Shown here piece after piece: positions 28,630 through 36,624 of a stretch of DNA of 64,000 bases (positions within the stretch are counted from its first letter, which is position 1; each line of letters begins with the position of its first letter). Origin of the DNA: DASWLF01 sp963768765 (GTDB lineage Bacteria > Desulfobacterota > Desulfobaccia > Desulfobaccales > 0-14-0-80-60-11). Under the pieces are notes generated by a model. The model was given only the letters and a program-made list of their open reading frames with translations. It ran no database searches and was not told the DNA's origin. The translations under genes were made by a program, and so were the position numbers. Location: NCBI GenBank assembly GCA_963768765.1, contig CAVYJK010000020.1, forward strand, positions 259,443 through 323,442. Direction: 5' to 3'.

Positions 28630-29367
28630 ATGATCGATGTCCACTCCCATATCCTGCCGGGCATAGATGATGGCGCCCGGGACCTGGAGGAGGCCCTGGA
28701 GATGGCCCGCCTGGCCGTGGCGGACGGCATCCGGGTAATGGTGGCCACCCCCCATCTTTTCAAGCACAAGTCCGTGGACCTTGCCGCCATCAACGAGAAG
28801 AGGGTCATCCTGGAGCACATCGATATTTTCAGAGATAGGTTGGCGGCCGAGGGCATTGCCCTGGAAATCCTTCCCGGCTGCGACGTTCCCTTGAGCGTGG
28901 AAGCCTTGAGCCTGTTGGCAGAGGACCAGGTGCTGACCGTCAATGATGGTAAGCGCTATCTCTTGCTGGAGCTGCCCCACTTCTCCCTCCCGCCCTCCCT
29001 GGAGGATATCTGTTTCCGCTTGCAATCCCGGGGGCTCACCCCCGTCATCACCCACCCCGAGAGGCATCCGATCATTCAGGAGAGGCCCGATAGACTGGGG
29101 CGTTTGATAGATCTGGGGTGCCTGGCCCAACTGACCGCCGGCAGCCTGACGGGCGGCTTCGGACACCAGGTTGCCAGGGTTTCCCGGCAATTGGTGCAGA
29201 AAGGGTACATCCACCTGCTGGCCTCCGATGCTCATGACCCCCGGGGCCGGTCGCCGATGCTTAGCAAAGCGGTGAGCGAACTGACCAGGCTGATCGGCCC
29301 TGAGCAGGCCCGGGCCATGGTCACCCGGACCCCCGAAAAGATCATCAATGGGGAGCCGGCCTTTTGA
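28630..29367 (+). CDS. CpsB/CapC/YwqE-family PHP tyrosine phosphatase
   Basis: 245 aa. PHP metal-binding motifs are all present: MIDVHSHILPGIDDGA, VATPHLFKHKS, PVITHPERHPI and HLLASDAHDPRGRSP, with VNDGKRYLLLELPH between. Proteins of this family dephosphorylate the tyrosine cluster of BY-kinases and so balance polysaccharide synthesis. The Wzc-like kinase with its tyrosine tail lies about 4 kb away on the other strand, which makes it the obvious partner (inference). The stop overlaps the start of the broken integrase frame by 4 bp, which is chance. Confidence 0.9.
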   Translation: MIDVHSHILPGIDDGARDLEEALEMARLAVADGIRVMVATPHLFKHKSVDLAAINEKRVILEHIDIFRDRLAAEGIALEILPGCDVPLSVEALSLLAEDQVLTVNDGKRYLLLELPHFSLPPSLEDICFRLQSRGLTPVITHPERHPIIQERPDRLGRLIDLGCLAQLTAGSLTGGFGHQVARVSRQLVQKGYIHLLASDAHDPRGRSPMLSKAVSELTRLIGPEQARAMVTRTPEKIINGEPAF

Positions 29368-30071
29368 TAGGACTCCAGCCACCTGGTCAGGCCCGGGAAT
29401 TGGCGTGCCTCAACTTCATATTCAACAACGCAATTAGGAATGGAAAAGCGGAGCGCAACCCGGTTCGGGGCGTGGAAAGGCCACCAGAGAACAATAAGCG
29501 GGACATGGTCTTAACCGCAGAGGAATATGCATGGCTTCTGGCCTGCTGCGCACCTCACATCAAGCCAATCGTTCAAGTGGCTTACCACACAGGTATGCGC
29601 CGGGGTGAGATTCTGAAACTCAGATAGGGACAGGTGGATTTGAAGGAAGGATTTCTAAGGCTACGGCCGGAAGACACCAAGACCAATGAGGGCCGTGAGG
29701 TGCCCCTGCATCCCGAACTGGTGCAGATGCTAAAGGTCATGCCCAGAGGTTTGCCGGGGGTGCAGGTGTTCACCCGCAATGGCAAGCCCATCAGTTGCAT
29801 CCGGGACGGATTCGAGGAAGCGTGCAAAAGGGCGGGAATTGAGGCCTTCACCTTCCACGATCTGCGCCACACCTTTGTTACCAATATGCGCCGGGAGGGG
29901 GTTCACGACTCTATTATCATGGCGATTACCGGGCACAAGACAACGGCCATGTTCAACCGCTATAACCATGTGGGGCGGGAGGAACTTAAAACCCTCTGGG
30001 GCAAGATGGGTAAAGTTGGACAGTATTTGGACAGTGGCCGGGATACCGGGGCCGTCAACGAGAGGCTATAA
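29364..30071 (+). pseudogene. tyrosine recombinase (integrase), amber-interrupted and N-terminally truncated
   Basis: Reads LACLNFIFNNAIRNGKAE, then VLTAEEYAWLLAC and the first catalytic segment TGMRRGEILKLR (R of the RHRY set). It then stops at TAG 29625-29627 and continues in the same frame with GQVDLKEGFLRLRP, FHDLRHTFVTNMRRE (HxxR), and ITGHKTTAMFNRYNHVG (H and catalytic Y). Families of this type have LRW before GQVD, so one G-to-A change, TGG to TAG, explains the stop. The core-binding domain is largely absent. It ends 23 bp before the tRNA-Leu 3' fragment, as expected for an integrase next to its attachment site. Confidence 0.85.
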
Positions 30072-30093
30072 ATGGCTAACTGCCTAATAGTAC

Positions 30094-30150
30094 TGGTGCC
30101 TGGGGCCGGACTCGAACCGGCACGGGGCGAACCCCGAGGGATTTTAAGAC
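30094..30150 (-). repeat. 3' half of tRNA-Leu(TAA): attachment-site remnant
   Basis: On the minus strand the sequence runs from TTAAAATCCCTCGGGG (anticodon loop TAA) through the variable arm and T-loop GGTTCGAGTCC to the acceptor end CCCCAGGCACCA. The matching 5' acceptor, D-arm and 5' anticodon stem are absent; what lies upstream (near 30151-30190) is unrelated. Identity begins at the anticodon loop, a usual crossover point for tyrosine recombinases. It is therefore an att core, not a functional tRNA. An intact copy, if any, should be at the other end of the element outside or elsewhere in the genome. Confidence 0.82.
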
Positions 30151-30265
30151 CGGATTTCGCCAAAAATCTTCTTCAGACCTTTCCATAACTTACTGATTGT
30201 ATTGGATTATACAGGCATACTATTCAGTTGTATACCTATTAAAAACACCCCAAAAACAGAAGCAA

Positions 30266-30298
30266 TGGGAAACTTTTGGGAAACTCTTGGGAACGTCT
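30266..30298 (+). repeat. three tandem 11-bp repeats near the att site
   Basis: Three consecutive units start TGGGAAAC, TGGGAAAC and TGGGAACG at 30266, 30277 and 30288. The period is 11 bp, one helical turn. They lie about 115 bp from the tRNA fragment. This layout matches arm-type or accessory protein sites of tyrosine recombinases, but that use is inference. Confidence 0.5.
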
Positions 30299-30345
30299 CA
30301 AAGGGATTTTCCTCCCGTCAACGTCTTTTTTCACTTTAAACGCTA

Positions 30346-30365
30346 TTTTCACCATTTGGTGAAAA
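30346..30365. repeat. perfect 9-bp inverted repeat with 2-bp spacer
   Basis: TTTTCACCA and TGGTGAAAA flank TT with no mismatch, in the gap between the att remnant and the end of the HEPN gene. It has no adjoining T-run, so it is more like a dimeric protein site than a terminator. Confidence 0.5.
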
Positions 30366-30412
30366 CCATTAAGGTGATGAAAAATGATTGTCTCCTTTCG
30401 GACCGGGGCTTT

Positions 30413-30874
30413 CTATGGCCTCTTCAGCAAATTAGGATGATTTGCCTTCAGCCAATTGATGGCTTCCTCTTTAAAGGCTTTGGCCTCTTCGAGAATTTCA
30501 TCGGCTGTGGCATCGGATACTACCCCGGCGCGGTCATAATCAGTTACATTCCGAGTTGATCGGCAAGAGTTAAAGTAATCGGCTCGCTCCTGGGCTTCCG
30601 GTCCCATAACCTCCGGTAAAATCTTGAAGGTTACCCAGTGATGACCTGATTTACCTGTCCGGTAGCCGGAAGCGTAAAGCACTATAGTCGCCAGCTGCAA
30701 TGCTGCATTATAAGCTGTGGCGAAACGCCGGTCGGCTGAGATCTCTTTGATAGCCGCATCGGCAAGATCCCGGTCCACTACTTTCAATAAATCCGCAACC
30801 TCGTTGACAGAGGTGCTATGCCGCTGCAGCCGGCCTTCATTCAGCCAGTTTTGCAAGTTCATCTTCATTGCCAA
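30413..30874 (-). CDS. HEPN-domain protein (toxin-like partner of MNT)
   Basis: 153 aa. An alternative start at 30862 (MNLQNWLNEGRL) is as likely. The protein is all-helical, with ADAAIKEISADRRFATAYNA and ATIVLYASGYRTGKSGHHW, and a C-terminal HEPN motif in SCRSTRNVTDYDRAG (R then N-x-x-x-Y). HEPN proteins with RNase activity cut RNA; others bind nucleotides. Its start overlaps the end of the MNT gene by about 26-38 bp, showing co-translation. With MNT it forms a two-gene HEPN-MNT toxin-antitoxin-type module, in which MNT usually silences HEPN by AMPylation near the Y. Confidence 0.82.
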   Translation of the reverse strand: MAMKMNLQNWLNEGRLQRHSTSVNEVADLLKVVDRDLADAAIKEISADRRFATAYNAALQLATIVLYASGYRTGKSGHHWVTFKILPEVMGPEAQERADYFNSCRSTRNVTDYDRAGVVSDATADEILEEAKAFKEEAINWLKANHPNLLKRP

Positions 30875-31481
30875 TCAGCCAGATTTTGGGGCCCTTGATA
30901 ACTTCGGTGATGAAATGGTGATTTTCTCGAGACTTTTTTTTGAATTCTTCAGGAGGATAAACTACCGGATTAAATTCTCGGCCCAATTCGGATACAACTG
31001 AGGCCAGAAGCTTGGTCGTCTGCCGCAAGGATAATTCTCCCACCAGGAAGAGGTCGATGTCACTTTGAGCGGTTTCCCTCCCCTGGGCCAGGGAGCCAAA
31101 GATGAAAGCCAATTTCACCTTATCCGCCAATGGGGCCAGGGCTTCTCGTAGCACATCTCCAAGAGCTACGGTCTTGAGGAAAACCCGCTTCAAATCCTCA
31201 AAAGCTGGGTGCATCCGGTCTGCTTTATAATAGACTATATTGCCGCGCTTAGTTTTGGTCACCAACCCGGTGCGTTCTATCCGCTTCAGGGCTCTCTGGA
31301 CTTGGACCAGTGCATTCCCCGTGGTTTCCACAATGCCGCGCTGGTAAAATTCTGTTTCTGGATGAAGCAGGAACAGGGATAAGACCTTGACCAGGGTAGG
31401 ATTAGGGAATAGTTCAGCCAGGGTCGAAAGCTGACTACACTTTGTTGTCGATTGACTACGATTTGTTGTCAATTCGTGCAT
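30837..31481 (-). CDS. MNT-type nucleotidyltransferase with N-terminal winged helix
   Basis: About 214 aa. Residues ~25-95 are a winged-helix DNA-binding domain (PTLVKVLSLFLLHPETEFYQ, VQRALKRIERTGLV, NIVYYKADRMHPAFEDL). The nucleotidyltransferase core is AFIFGSLAQGRETAQSDIDLFLVG, the GSxxxGx(n)DxD signature. The antitoxin of HEPN-MNT pairs usually AMPylates HEPN. The first ~15 codons (SQSTTKCSQ region) are encoded by the 21-bp operator-like repeat, so translation may begin further in, near LAELFPNP. The HTH suggests self-repression. Confidence 0.85.
   Translation of the reverse strand: MHELTTNRSQSTTKCSQLSTLAELFPNPTLVKVLSLFLLHPETEFYQRGIVETTGNALVQVQRALKRIERTGLVTKTKRGNIVYYKADRMHPAFEDLKRVFLKTVALGDVLREALAPLADKVKLAFIFGSLAQGRETAQSDIDLFLVGELSLRQTTKLLASVVSELGREFNPVVYPPEEFKKKSRENHHFITEVIKGPKIWLIGNEDELAKLAE
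31433..31474 (-). promoter_or_regulatory. two tandem 21-bp repeats, probable operator of the HEPN-MNT module
   Basis: On the plus strand GACTACACTTTGTTGTCGATT (31433-31453) is followed directly by GACTACGATTTGTTGTCAATT (31454-31474), three mismatches in 21. The repeats lie at the 5' end of the MNT gene, whose product carries a winged helix. Two adjacent sites two helical turns apart suit cooperative binding of a dimer. Autoregulation is inference. Confidence 0.6.
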
Positions 31482-32143
31482 GAATGCAATTAATCATGAT
31501 GAGTAGCTTTTGTAAAGCAAATATCCGAATAGACATCGGCCTCATTTACTAAGGCGGTGACTCAATCAGGTAACCAGGTCGCGCAAACCGCCAGCAGGGG
31601 TGTCAGGTCTGGGGCTTAGGCATGAAACTCTCTGCGCAGCCGGGTCCAATCATTCATCCCATCCTCCGGATCCGAAATGCGTGTAAGGAGTCAGGGCCAG
31701 GAAAATGAAATCTTGCGTGGATTTGAGGGAACTTGCCCCCTGATCTCCTGCATGCGAAGCAACCTATCTGCCTGTGAACCCTTTATCTATCGGAGTTTTA
31801 TGGGTGAGGCCCATCCAAATTAACCTCAAAAAACACTCAGTATCGATCAAACCTACTCAGCGACCTACTCAGCGTCGCTACGACCTTTACCTCCTCCAGA
31901 ACTGCCATCTTGGTTTCCGGATCAATCTTACGGCGTTTCGTTTCATACTCACCACCTGAGACATTATACTCGCTTAGCTTTATGTCTCAGCTCCAAGGGG
32001 AGCAGTATAGAGTATGGTCAATATCTGGGGAAACGTAATGTTTCGTCTAAATTTGTGCTATCATGCGCTTATAAGACGAATTGGCTTGGAGAAGTTGAAG
32101 CGTCTACTTGATTAAATTGATTAACAAGAGGAAGAGAGGGAAC
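31482..32143. other. 660-bp intergenic region with a long inverted repeat
   Basis: No believable gene on either strand. CTGAGACAT (31956-31964) and ATGTCTCAG (31982-31990) form a perfect 9-bp stem with a 17-nt loop; there is no T-run. CTACTCAGCG-type words repeat near 31853-31883 (acctactcagcgacctactcagcg). A promoter for the DsrE gene may lie at about 32030-32110, but no strong consensus is seen. Confidence 0.45.
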
Positions 32144-32497
32144 ATGGTTGAGGCTCCAATTTCCGAAAGTGTGGTGGTAATATGGTCTTCGGGAGATCGG
32201 GAAGTTGCCAAAAAAATGGTTTTTATGTACACCAAGAACTCCAAGCTCAAGGGCTGGTGGGGTCGCGTTAGGCTAGTGGTCTGGGGCCCTTCATCCCAAC
32301 TACTGTCCACGGACCTGGAGCTTCAAGAGGAACTGGAAGATTTGAAGGCGGCAGGAGTTGAACTCCAAGCGTGCAAAGCCTGCGCGGATCTTTACGGGGT
32401 AACCGATAAGCTCAAGTCGCTGGGCATCGAAGTCATTTACATGGGCGCTCCCCTAACCGAGATGCTGAAAACGGGCTGGACCTGCCTCACCTTTTAA
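32144..32497 (+). CDS. DsrE-family protein
   Basis: 117 aa from the ATG at 32144 (MVEAPISESVVVIWSSGDRE), with AGAGGGA upstream; an ATG at 32108 is possible but lacks a good site. The fold matches DsrE/DsrF-like proteins: VVVIWSSG strand, RVRLVVWGPSSQLLST, and VELQACKACADLYGVTDKL with cysteines in CKAC. It ends VIYMGAPLTEMLKTGWTCL. DsrE homologues carry sulfur or act as small accessory proteins in sulfur metabolism; the CKAC pair could be functional. It stands alone between 660 bp of empty sequence and the flavoprotein gene. Confidence 0.75.
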   Translation: MVEAPISESVVVIWSSGDREVAKKMVFMYTKNSKLKGWWGRVRLVVWGPSSQLLSTDLELQEELEDLKAAGVELQACKACADLYGVTDKLKSLGIEVIYMGAPLTEMLKTGWTCLTF

Positions 32498-32735
32498 CCA
32501 AGGCTGGGGGCTGAGCCGGGATCCGAGGAAAACTATCTGAAATTATCGATCATCGAGGAGCATCTTCATGAGCATCGGATCGATTCCAAGCTGGCAGGCG
32601 AGGATTTGAAGTAAATAAGCCAAACGCAATCATCTTTGCATTAGGCCAATTAAGACTTCCTCCTTATGAGATTTGGACTGATGGGATTCGGAGCCAAATC
32701 GTAAATTCGCAGTGCGAAAAGTAAGGAAAAATAAG

Positions 32736-33383
32736 ATGATCCTGGCAATCAACGGTAGCCCCAAACCCAAAGGCAATCTGTACCGCATGCTGGACAAAGT
32801 GGCCCGGGACACCGGCCATGACTATGAGATGGTGCACCTGGCCAAGCTCAACATCAGACCCTGCATCGGCTGTGTGAAATGCGCCGACAACAATCGCTGC
32901 GTGCAAAACGATGACATGGCTCCTCTCTATGATAAAATTGTGGCCGCGGATGCCCTGATTGTGGGGCCTGTGGTGTATTTCGGCCAGGCCAACGCCTTTA
33001 CCCACACCTTCCTGGAGCGCCTCTTTCCGCTGCGCCATGTGGAACTCCAAACCATGGGCAAACTGGCTGCGGTGGTGTGTGTGGGAGGGAACGAAGCCGA
33101 AAAGGTGGTGCAGGACGTGTCCCACCAATTGAGTAGCTATCTTGAGTACCGGGTGGTGGGCTCGGTTTTCTTTAACAGCGCCACGCCCCCCTGCTTCATT
33201 TGCGGCCACGGCACTACCTGCAGACAGGGCGGGCCGGCGCGCTGGATGACCCCGGAAGAATTTGAGAATTTTACGGAAATCACCCCGGAAATGTTCCAGA
33301 ACTTTGAGGATTACCCGGAGGTGGTGAAGGCCTGCGAACTGCTCTCCCGGGAACTCAAGGAGGCGATAAGTCATAAGCTGTAA
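32736..33383 (+). CDS. iron-sulfur flavoprotein (NADPH-dependent FMN reductase family)
   Basis: 215 aa from ATG 32736, with AAGGA eight bases before it. It starts MILAINGSPKPKGNLYRML, the FMN-phosphate loop of the flavodoxin-like fold. A cysteine cluster follows in RPCIGCVKCADNNRCVQNDD (Cx2Cx2C...C), which in this family holds a 4Fe-4S cluster. DALIVGPVVYFGQANAF and VVCVGGNEAEK complete the fold. A second set of cysteines (PPCFICGHGTTC) is less common. Such proteins act as electron carriers in strict anaerobes, supporting an anaerobic host. Confidence 0.85.
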   Translation: MILAINGSPKPKGNLYRMLDKVARDTGHDYEMVHLAKLNIRPCIGCVKCADNNRCVQNDDMAPLYDKIVAADALIVGPVVYFGQANAFTHTFLERLFPLRHVELQTMGKLAAVVCVGGNEAEKVVQDVSHQLSSYLEYRVVGSVFFNSATPPCFICGHGTTCRQGGPARWMTPEEFENFTEITPEMFQNFEDYPEVVKACELLSRELKEAISHKL

Positions 33384-33729
33384 GCTCCTTAATGCGCAAT
33401 CGAGAGGATCTGGAAGTGTTTCACTATCCAAATATTACCTACAACTTTTCCGGGTTTGGGGATAAGTGTCTGGTTTGGCAAGTTAACAAAGCTCTTAACT
33501 TGGGAAGAAGGCCTGATCTGCACATCAGAATTTTTTTAAACTGAATCTAAGAGAAAAATCTTGACAATTTCAGAGAATCTATGGGATTTAAATCCAAATA
33601 TCATCTTTACTCTAAATTTCCAGCAGTCTAAGTGTAGCATTCTCTGCCATTTTCTCGGAGGAAGCTATGCCTTATCAAGTAGGCCCTCAGCATACCCATA
33701 CCATGTACTCCTCGAAAAAGGAGCATTTT
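33384..33729. other. 346-bp gap, no gene recognised
   Basis: No coding frame with recognisable content. The stretch is AT-rich (33480-33640) and ends in the AAAGGAG site of the lipoprotein gene, so the promoter of that gene is probably here; no sure -35/-10 is visible. An ATG at 33667 is in frame with the lipoprotein but would precede its signal peptide. Confidence 0.35.
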
Positions 33730-35229
33730 ATGCGGAGACCAACACTCGGCCTCTTGCTGTTCGTCCTTATCTGCGCCGGCTGCTCTTATATCATGCCCCC
33801 CCAAAAAATCCCCCTGGACCGGCGAAATTATATTGATGCCGTTTCCACTTCCTGGAAGGAACAGCTCCTCACTAATCTGGTTAAACTGCGTTACGGGGAC
33901 ACCCTGACCTTCCTGGAAATGACCTCCGTCAATACCAGCTATGCTCTGGAGGCCAATTTTTCGGCTAATTATACCACCCCGTGGCATTTCCTCTATGGAA
34001 CTACCGGGGCTCGCAATACGTTTGTGGGCGGCGGCGGTCTTACTTACTCAGACAAACCCACGATCTCCTACGCTCCCATCCGGGGCGAGGCGTTATCTAA
34101 GACCCTGATCATGCCCATAGACCCGTCCAAAATTTTAAAGGGTCTCCAGACCGGCTGGCGGGCGGATTACGTCTTCCCCTGCTGCGTCAAAAACATCAAT
34201 GATCTTCAAAATCGCCAGGACGCTGATTTTTTTATCCTCGTGCAGCTCTTCCGCGATCTCAGGCAGAATGGCGTCATTCGGATCACCATCGACGAAGAGA
34301 AGAAACCGACCAAATATGATGTTACGGTGCATCTGCAGGATAAAATCCGGCAGGAGCAAGGGAGGAGCGAGCCGGGAGAGAAAGCGGGCGGCAAGGCGGG
34401 GATGAAACCCCAAAAGGCGAAGCAGACTGAGGCGGAGGCGGACAAACAAAAAGAGGCGGAGGACACGATTGGTTTATTGGTGTTGGATAAGGGTCGCGCT
34501 CAGCGCGCCAAATCGGAAGACAAAGTCAAGGAATTCAAGAGACTCTTGTGGCCCGACGCCTCGCCCCAGGGAAAAGGCTTGTACAGCAATTGCAGTGAAT
34601 GTCATGGCGAAAAGGGGGACGGCAAAGGTCCCATGGCCTCCACCTATGATCCCAAGCCCGCTAATTTCCACGATCACCAGTTCTGGATGAGCGACGTTGA
34701 CCAGAAGATCGACCAGGCCATTACCTCCGGCCACGGCCGGATGGCCAAGCGTAACCTGAAACCCGAGGAGAAAAAGGCAGTCATCTCTTACCTCAAACAA
34801 GCCTTTGGGAGGTATGAGGTATATAAAATCATCGATGGCAACCAACAGCCCCGGCCATCAGACCCCTACTGTGACAAAATTATCCTGCAAACCCGCTCAA
34901 TTTTACAGGTCTTCACGATGCTCGCCGATTTCATCGCAGTGCCCCAGGAACACCTTTCCGAAAACAGGGTCCAAGAAAGTGATTTGCCGAGTAAAGGAAA
35001 AGAACCTTTGAATGGGCCGGTCGACAACAAGATTATGTTCAAAATTGAATCCAGCAAAGAATGTCCCCAAGACACCTTTGTCGCCATGCAGCAGCGCGGC
35101 TATTGGTTCTATATTAATGATAAAGACTTTGATTCTAAAGAAGTTTTTTCCGGCATAGCAGGAATCTTATCCATGTCGGAGCCTGGCACCAAAGAAGGAA
35201 CGCCGGTGCTCACCTTGCCGGTGCAATGA
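33730..35229 (+). CDS. lipoprotein with inserted cytochrome c domain
   Basis: 499 aa from ATG 33730, six bases after GGAG. MRRPTLGLLLFVLICAGC is a lipoprotein signal with a lipobox cysteine. Residues ~20-180 (RNYIDAVSTSWKEQLLTNL, TFLEMTSVNTSYALEANFSA) resemble uncharacterised Gram-negative envelope proteins. Residues ~200-280 are lysine/glutamate-rich (KQTEAEADKQKEAED). A mono-haem cytochrome c domain follows: LYSNCSECHGEKGDGKGPMA (CxxCH), with a distal MAKRNLKPEEKKAVISYLKQ methionine/helix segment. The parent family then resumes. Insertion of a haem domain into such a lipoprotein is unusual; a role in envelope electron transfer is inference. Confidence 0.8.
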   Translation: MRRPTLGLLLFVLICAGCSYIMPPQKIPLDRRNYIDAVSTSWKEQLLTNLVKLRYGDTLTFLEMTSVNTSYALEANFSANYTTPWHFLYGTTGARNTFVGGGGLTYSDKPTISYAPIRGEALSKTLIMPIDPSKILKGLQTGWRADYVFPCCVKNINDLQNRQDADFFILVQLFRDLRQNGVIRITIDEEKKPTKYDVTVHLQDKIRQEQGRSEPGEKAGGKAGMKPQKAKQTEAEADKQKEAEDTIGLLVLDKGRAQRAKSEDKVKEFKRLLWPDASPQGKGLYSNCSECHGEKGDGKGPMASTYDPKPANFHDHQFWMSDVDQKIDQAITSGHGRMAKRNLKPEEKKAVISYLKQAFGRYEVYKIIDGNQQPRPSDPYCDKIILQTRSILQVFTMLADFIAVPQEHLSENRVQESDLPSKGKEPLNGPVDNKIMFKIESSKECPQDTFVAMQQRGYWFYINDKDFDSKEVFSGIAGILSMSEPGTKEGTPVLTLPVQ

Positions 35230-35322
35230 GCCAACGGAGAACTACTGGTGAGCAATCTTGGCAGGTGGATGCCGTAAAAGGGGTAGGGCTCCGGGTGGTG
35301 AGGAAGTGGAGGGGAATTTCTC

Positions 35323-36255
35323 ATGCAAGAGCTTTTAGGGCGCTGGCTGGTTGACCCCACCTTCGACAAACTCCTCCTGATCCTGGGGGTGTTGTTGTTG
35401 GTACGCCTGGCGGTGTACCTCCTGAACCGTTACCTGGCCCGGGATATCCAGGACCCCCAAACCCGCTACCGCGTCCACAAGTTTCTCTCCCTGGCGGGCT
35501 ATGCCGCCGTCATTCTCTTCCTGGCCATCCTCTTTAGAGACGTCCTCTCCGGGCTGGTGGTGGGCCTGGGGGTGGCCGGGGCCGGGGCAGCCTTCATTTT
35601 CCAGGAGGTCCTGGTCAACTGCGCCGGCTGGCTGGCCATTTCTTTCAGCCGGCTCTATGCCCCCGGTGACCGCATCCAGGTGGGCGCCATCCGGGGCGAC
35701 GTCATCGACATCAGCGTCCTGCGCACCACCCTCATGGAGTGCGGCGTCTGGGTGGAGGCCGATCTCTTCACCGGCCGCATCGTTCGCATCCCCAACAGCA
35801 CCATCTTTAAGGAGCCGGTGATCAACTACTCCGCCGACTTTCCCTTCCTCTGGGATGAGATCACCGTGCCCGTGAAACACGGCGACGACCACCAGCTGGC
35901 CCGCCGGATACTGGAAGACGTGATCAATGAGATCGTCGGCGATTACGTCGGCCACGCCAAAAAGGCCTGGAAAGATGCGGTCAAGAAATACTTCATCGAC
36001 GCCTCCTTGATCGACTCGGCGGTGACTATGGTCTTCACCGACAACTGGATCGAATTCAAGGTGCGCTATATTGTGGATTACAAGAAACGCCGCAGCATCA
36101 AGGACCGCATCTTTTCCCGCATCCTGGAGGAGTTCGCCAAGACCCAGGGCCGCGTCACCATCGCCTCGGGCACCTTCCAACTGGTAGACCCACCTGTCTT
36201 CCAGGTCCAGGTTTCCTCATCTTCTCCGCCAGGGCAAAAAGGCTCAAATCTGTGA
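35323..36255 (+). CDS. MscS-family mechanosensitive channel
   Basis: 310 aa. Three hydrophobic helices: LLLILGVLLLVRLAVYLL, FLSLAGYAAVILFLAILF and the pore-lining GLVVGLGVAGAGAAFIFQEV, where the small-residue pattern matches MscS TM3. The cytoplasmic beta domain follows: FSRLYAPGDRIQVGAIRGDV (the MscS PGDxI block) and FTGRIVRIPNSTIFKEPVINYS. The C-terminal alpha/beta domain ends near residue 300. It protects against osmotic downshock. It stands alone and is followed by an intrinsic terminator. Confidence 0.92.
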   Translation: MQELLGRWLVDPTFDKLLLILGVLLLVRLAVYLLNRYLARDIQDPQTRYRVHKFLSLAGYAAVILFLAILFRDVLSGLVVGLGVAGAGAAFIFQEVLVNCAGWLAISFSRLYAPGDRIQVGAIRGDVIDISVLRTTLMECGVWVEADLFTGRIVRIPNSTIFKEPVINYSADFPFLWDEITVPVKHGDDHQLARRILEDVINEIVGDYVGHAKKAWKDAVKKYFIDASLIDSAVTMVFTDNWIEFKVRYIVDYKKRRSIKDRIFSRILEEFAKTQGRVTIASGTFQLVDPPVFQVQVSSSSPPGQKGSNL

Positions 36256-36346
36256 ACGTTGTCCTCTTCTTGTGGCCAGGAAAGGCCGAGATGCTTTAGG
36301 GGATAGGGCGGAAAATTGCCTAAGAAGTAGCTTTCAACAAATCAGT

Positions 36347-36371
36347 CAGTGGACCGCGCCGCTGATTTTTT
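36347..36371 (+). terminator. intrinsic terminator after the MscS gene
   Basis: CAGTGG (36347-36352) pairs with CCGCTG (36359-36364, one G-U pair) over a 6-nt loop, followed by A and six T residues (36366-36371). It lies about 90 bp after the channel stop codon. Confidence 0.8.
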
Positions 36372-36432
36372 CATTCTTAGAGTGCGAGATTACTGCCTCT
36401 ATCAACGCTCAAAACTCCAATTAAGAATAGCG

Positions 36433-36574
36433 GATATGGTTATCATAGCTGTATCTCAGACCCTGCCAGGAGTTTGTTAACCTTCTCCGTGTTCGCCTTC
36501 ACTTCCAGAACTGCCACCAGCGCTTCGGCGGCTGTCTCAGAATCTCAAATATCTTATTGGCCGCCCGGGTATTG
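36433..36574 (-). repeat. 142-bp direct repeat, left copy (A)
   Basis: Matches 46458-46599 in the same orientation with five mismatches in 142 bases (about 96% identity). It holds on the minus strand the last ~25 codons of an o-spanin-like gene (AANKIFEILRQPPKRWWQFW) and about 66 bp of downstream sequence. Outside the match the two flanks are unrelated. It marks the left edge of the 10-kb island, opposite the prophage end. Confidence 0.9.
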
Positions 36575-36624
36575 CCTGCCTCCAGGTCGGCAAAGGTCTG
36601 TTGCGGGTCTTTGTGGCCGAGCAT
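36499..36624 (-). pseudogene. 41-codon remnant ending like the o-spanin
   Basis: The frame opens MLGHKDPQQTFADLEAG at 36624 and ends RQPPKRWWQFWK at 36499. Its last ~25 residues are the same as the end of the Rz1-like gene at 46524-46868, but its first ~15 look like the end of a tyrosine recombinase (LGHKDPQ). It is a short fusion fragment with no recognisable start site, probably recombination debris. Confidence 0.5.

Noticed and set aside
30094..30190. Complete tRNA-Leu gene
   Set aside because: The 5' acceptor, D-arm and 5' anticodon stem are absent; only the 3' half from the anticodon loop exists.
30197..30559. 120-codon plus-strand frame over the att region and HEPN end
   Set aside because: It runs through the 11-bp repeats and antisense to the HEPN gene, without a start site.
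31774..31959. 61-codon plus-strand frame
   Set aside because: No ribosome-binding site, no domain and a low-complexity start; lies in an apparently empty region.
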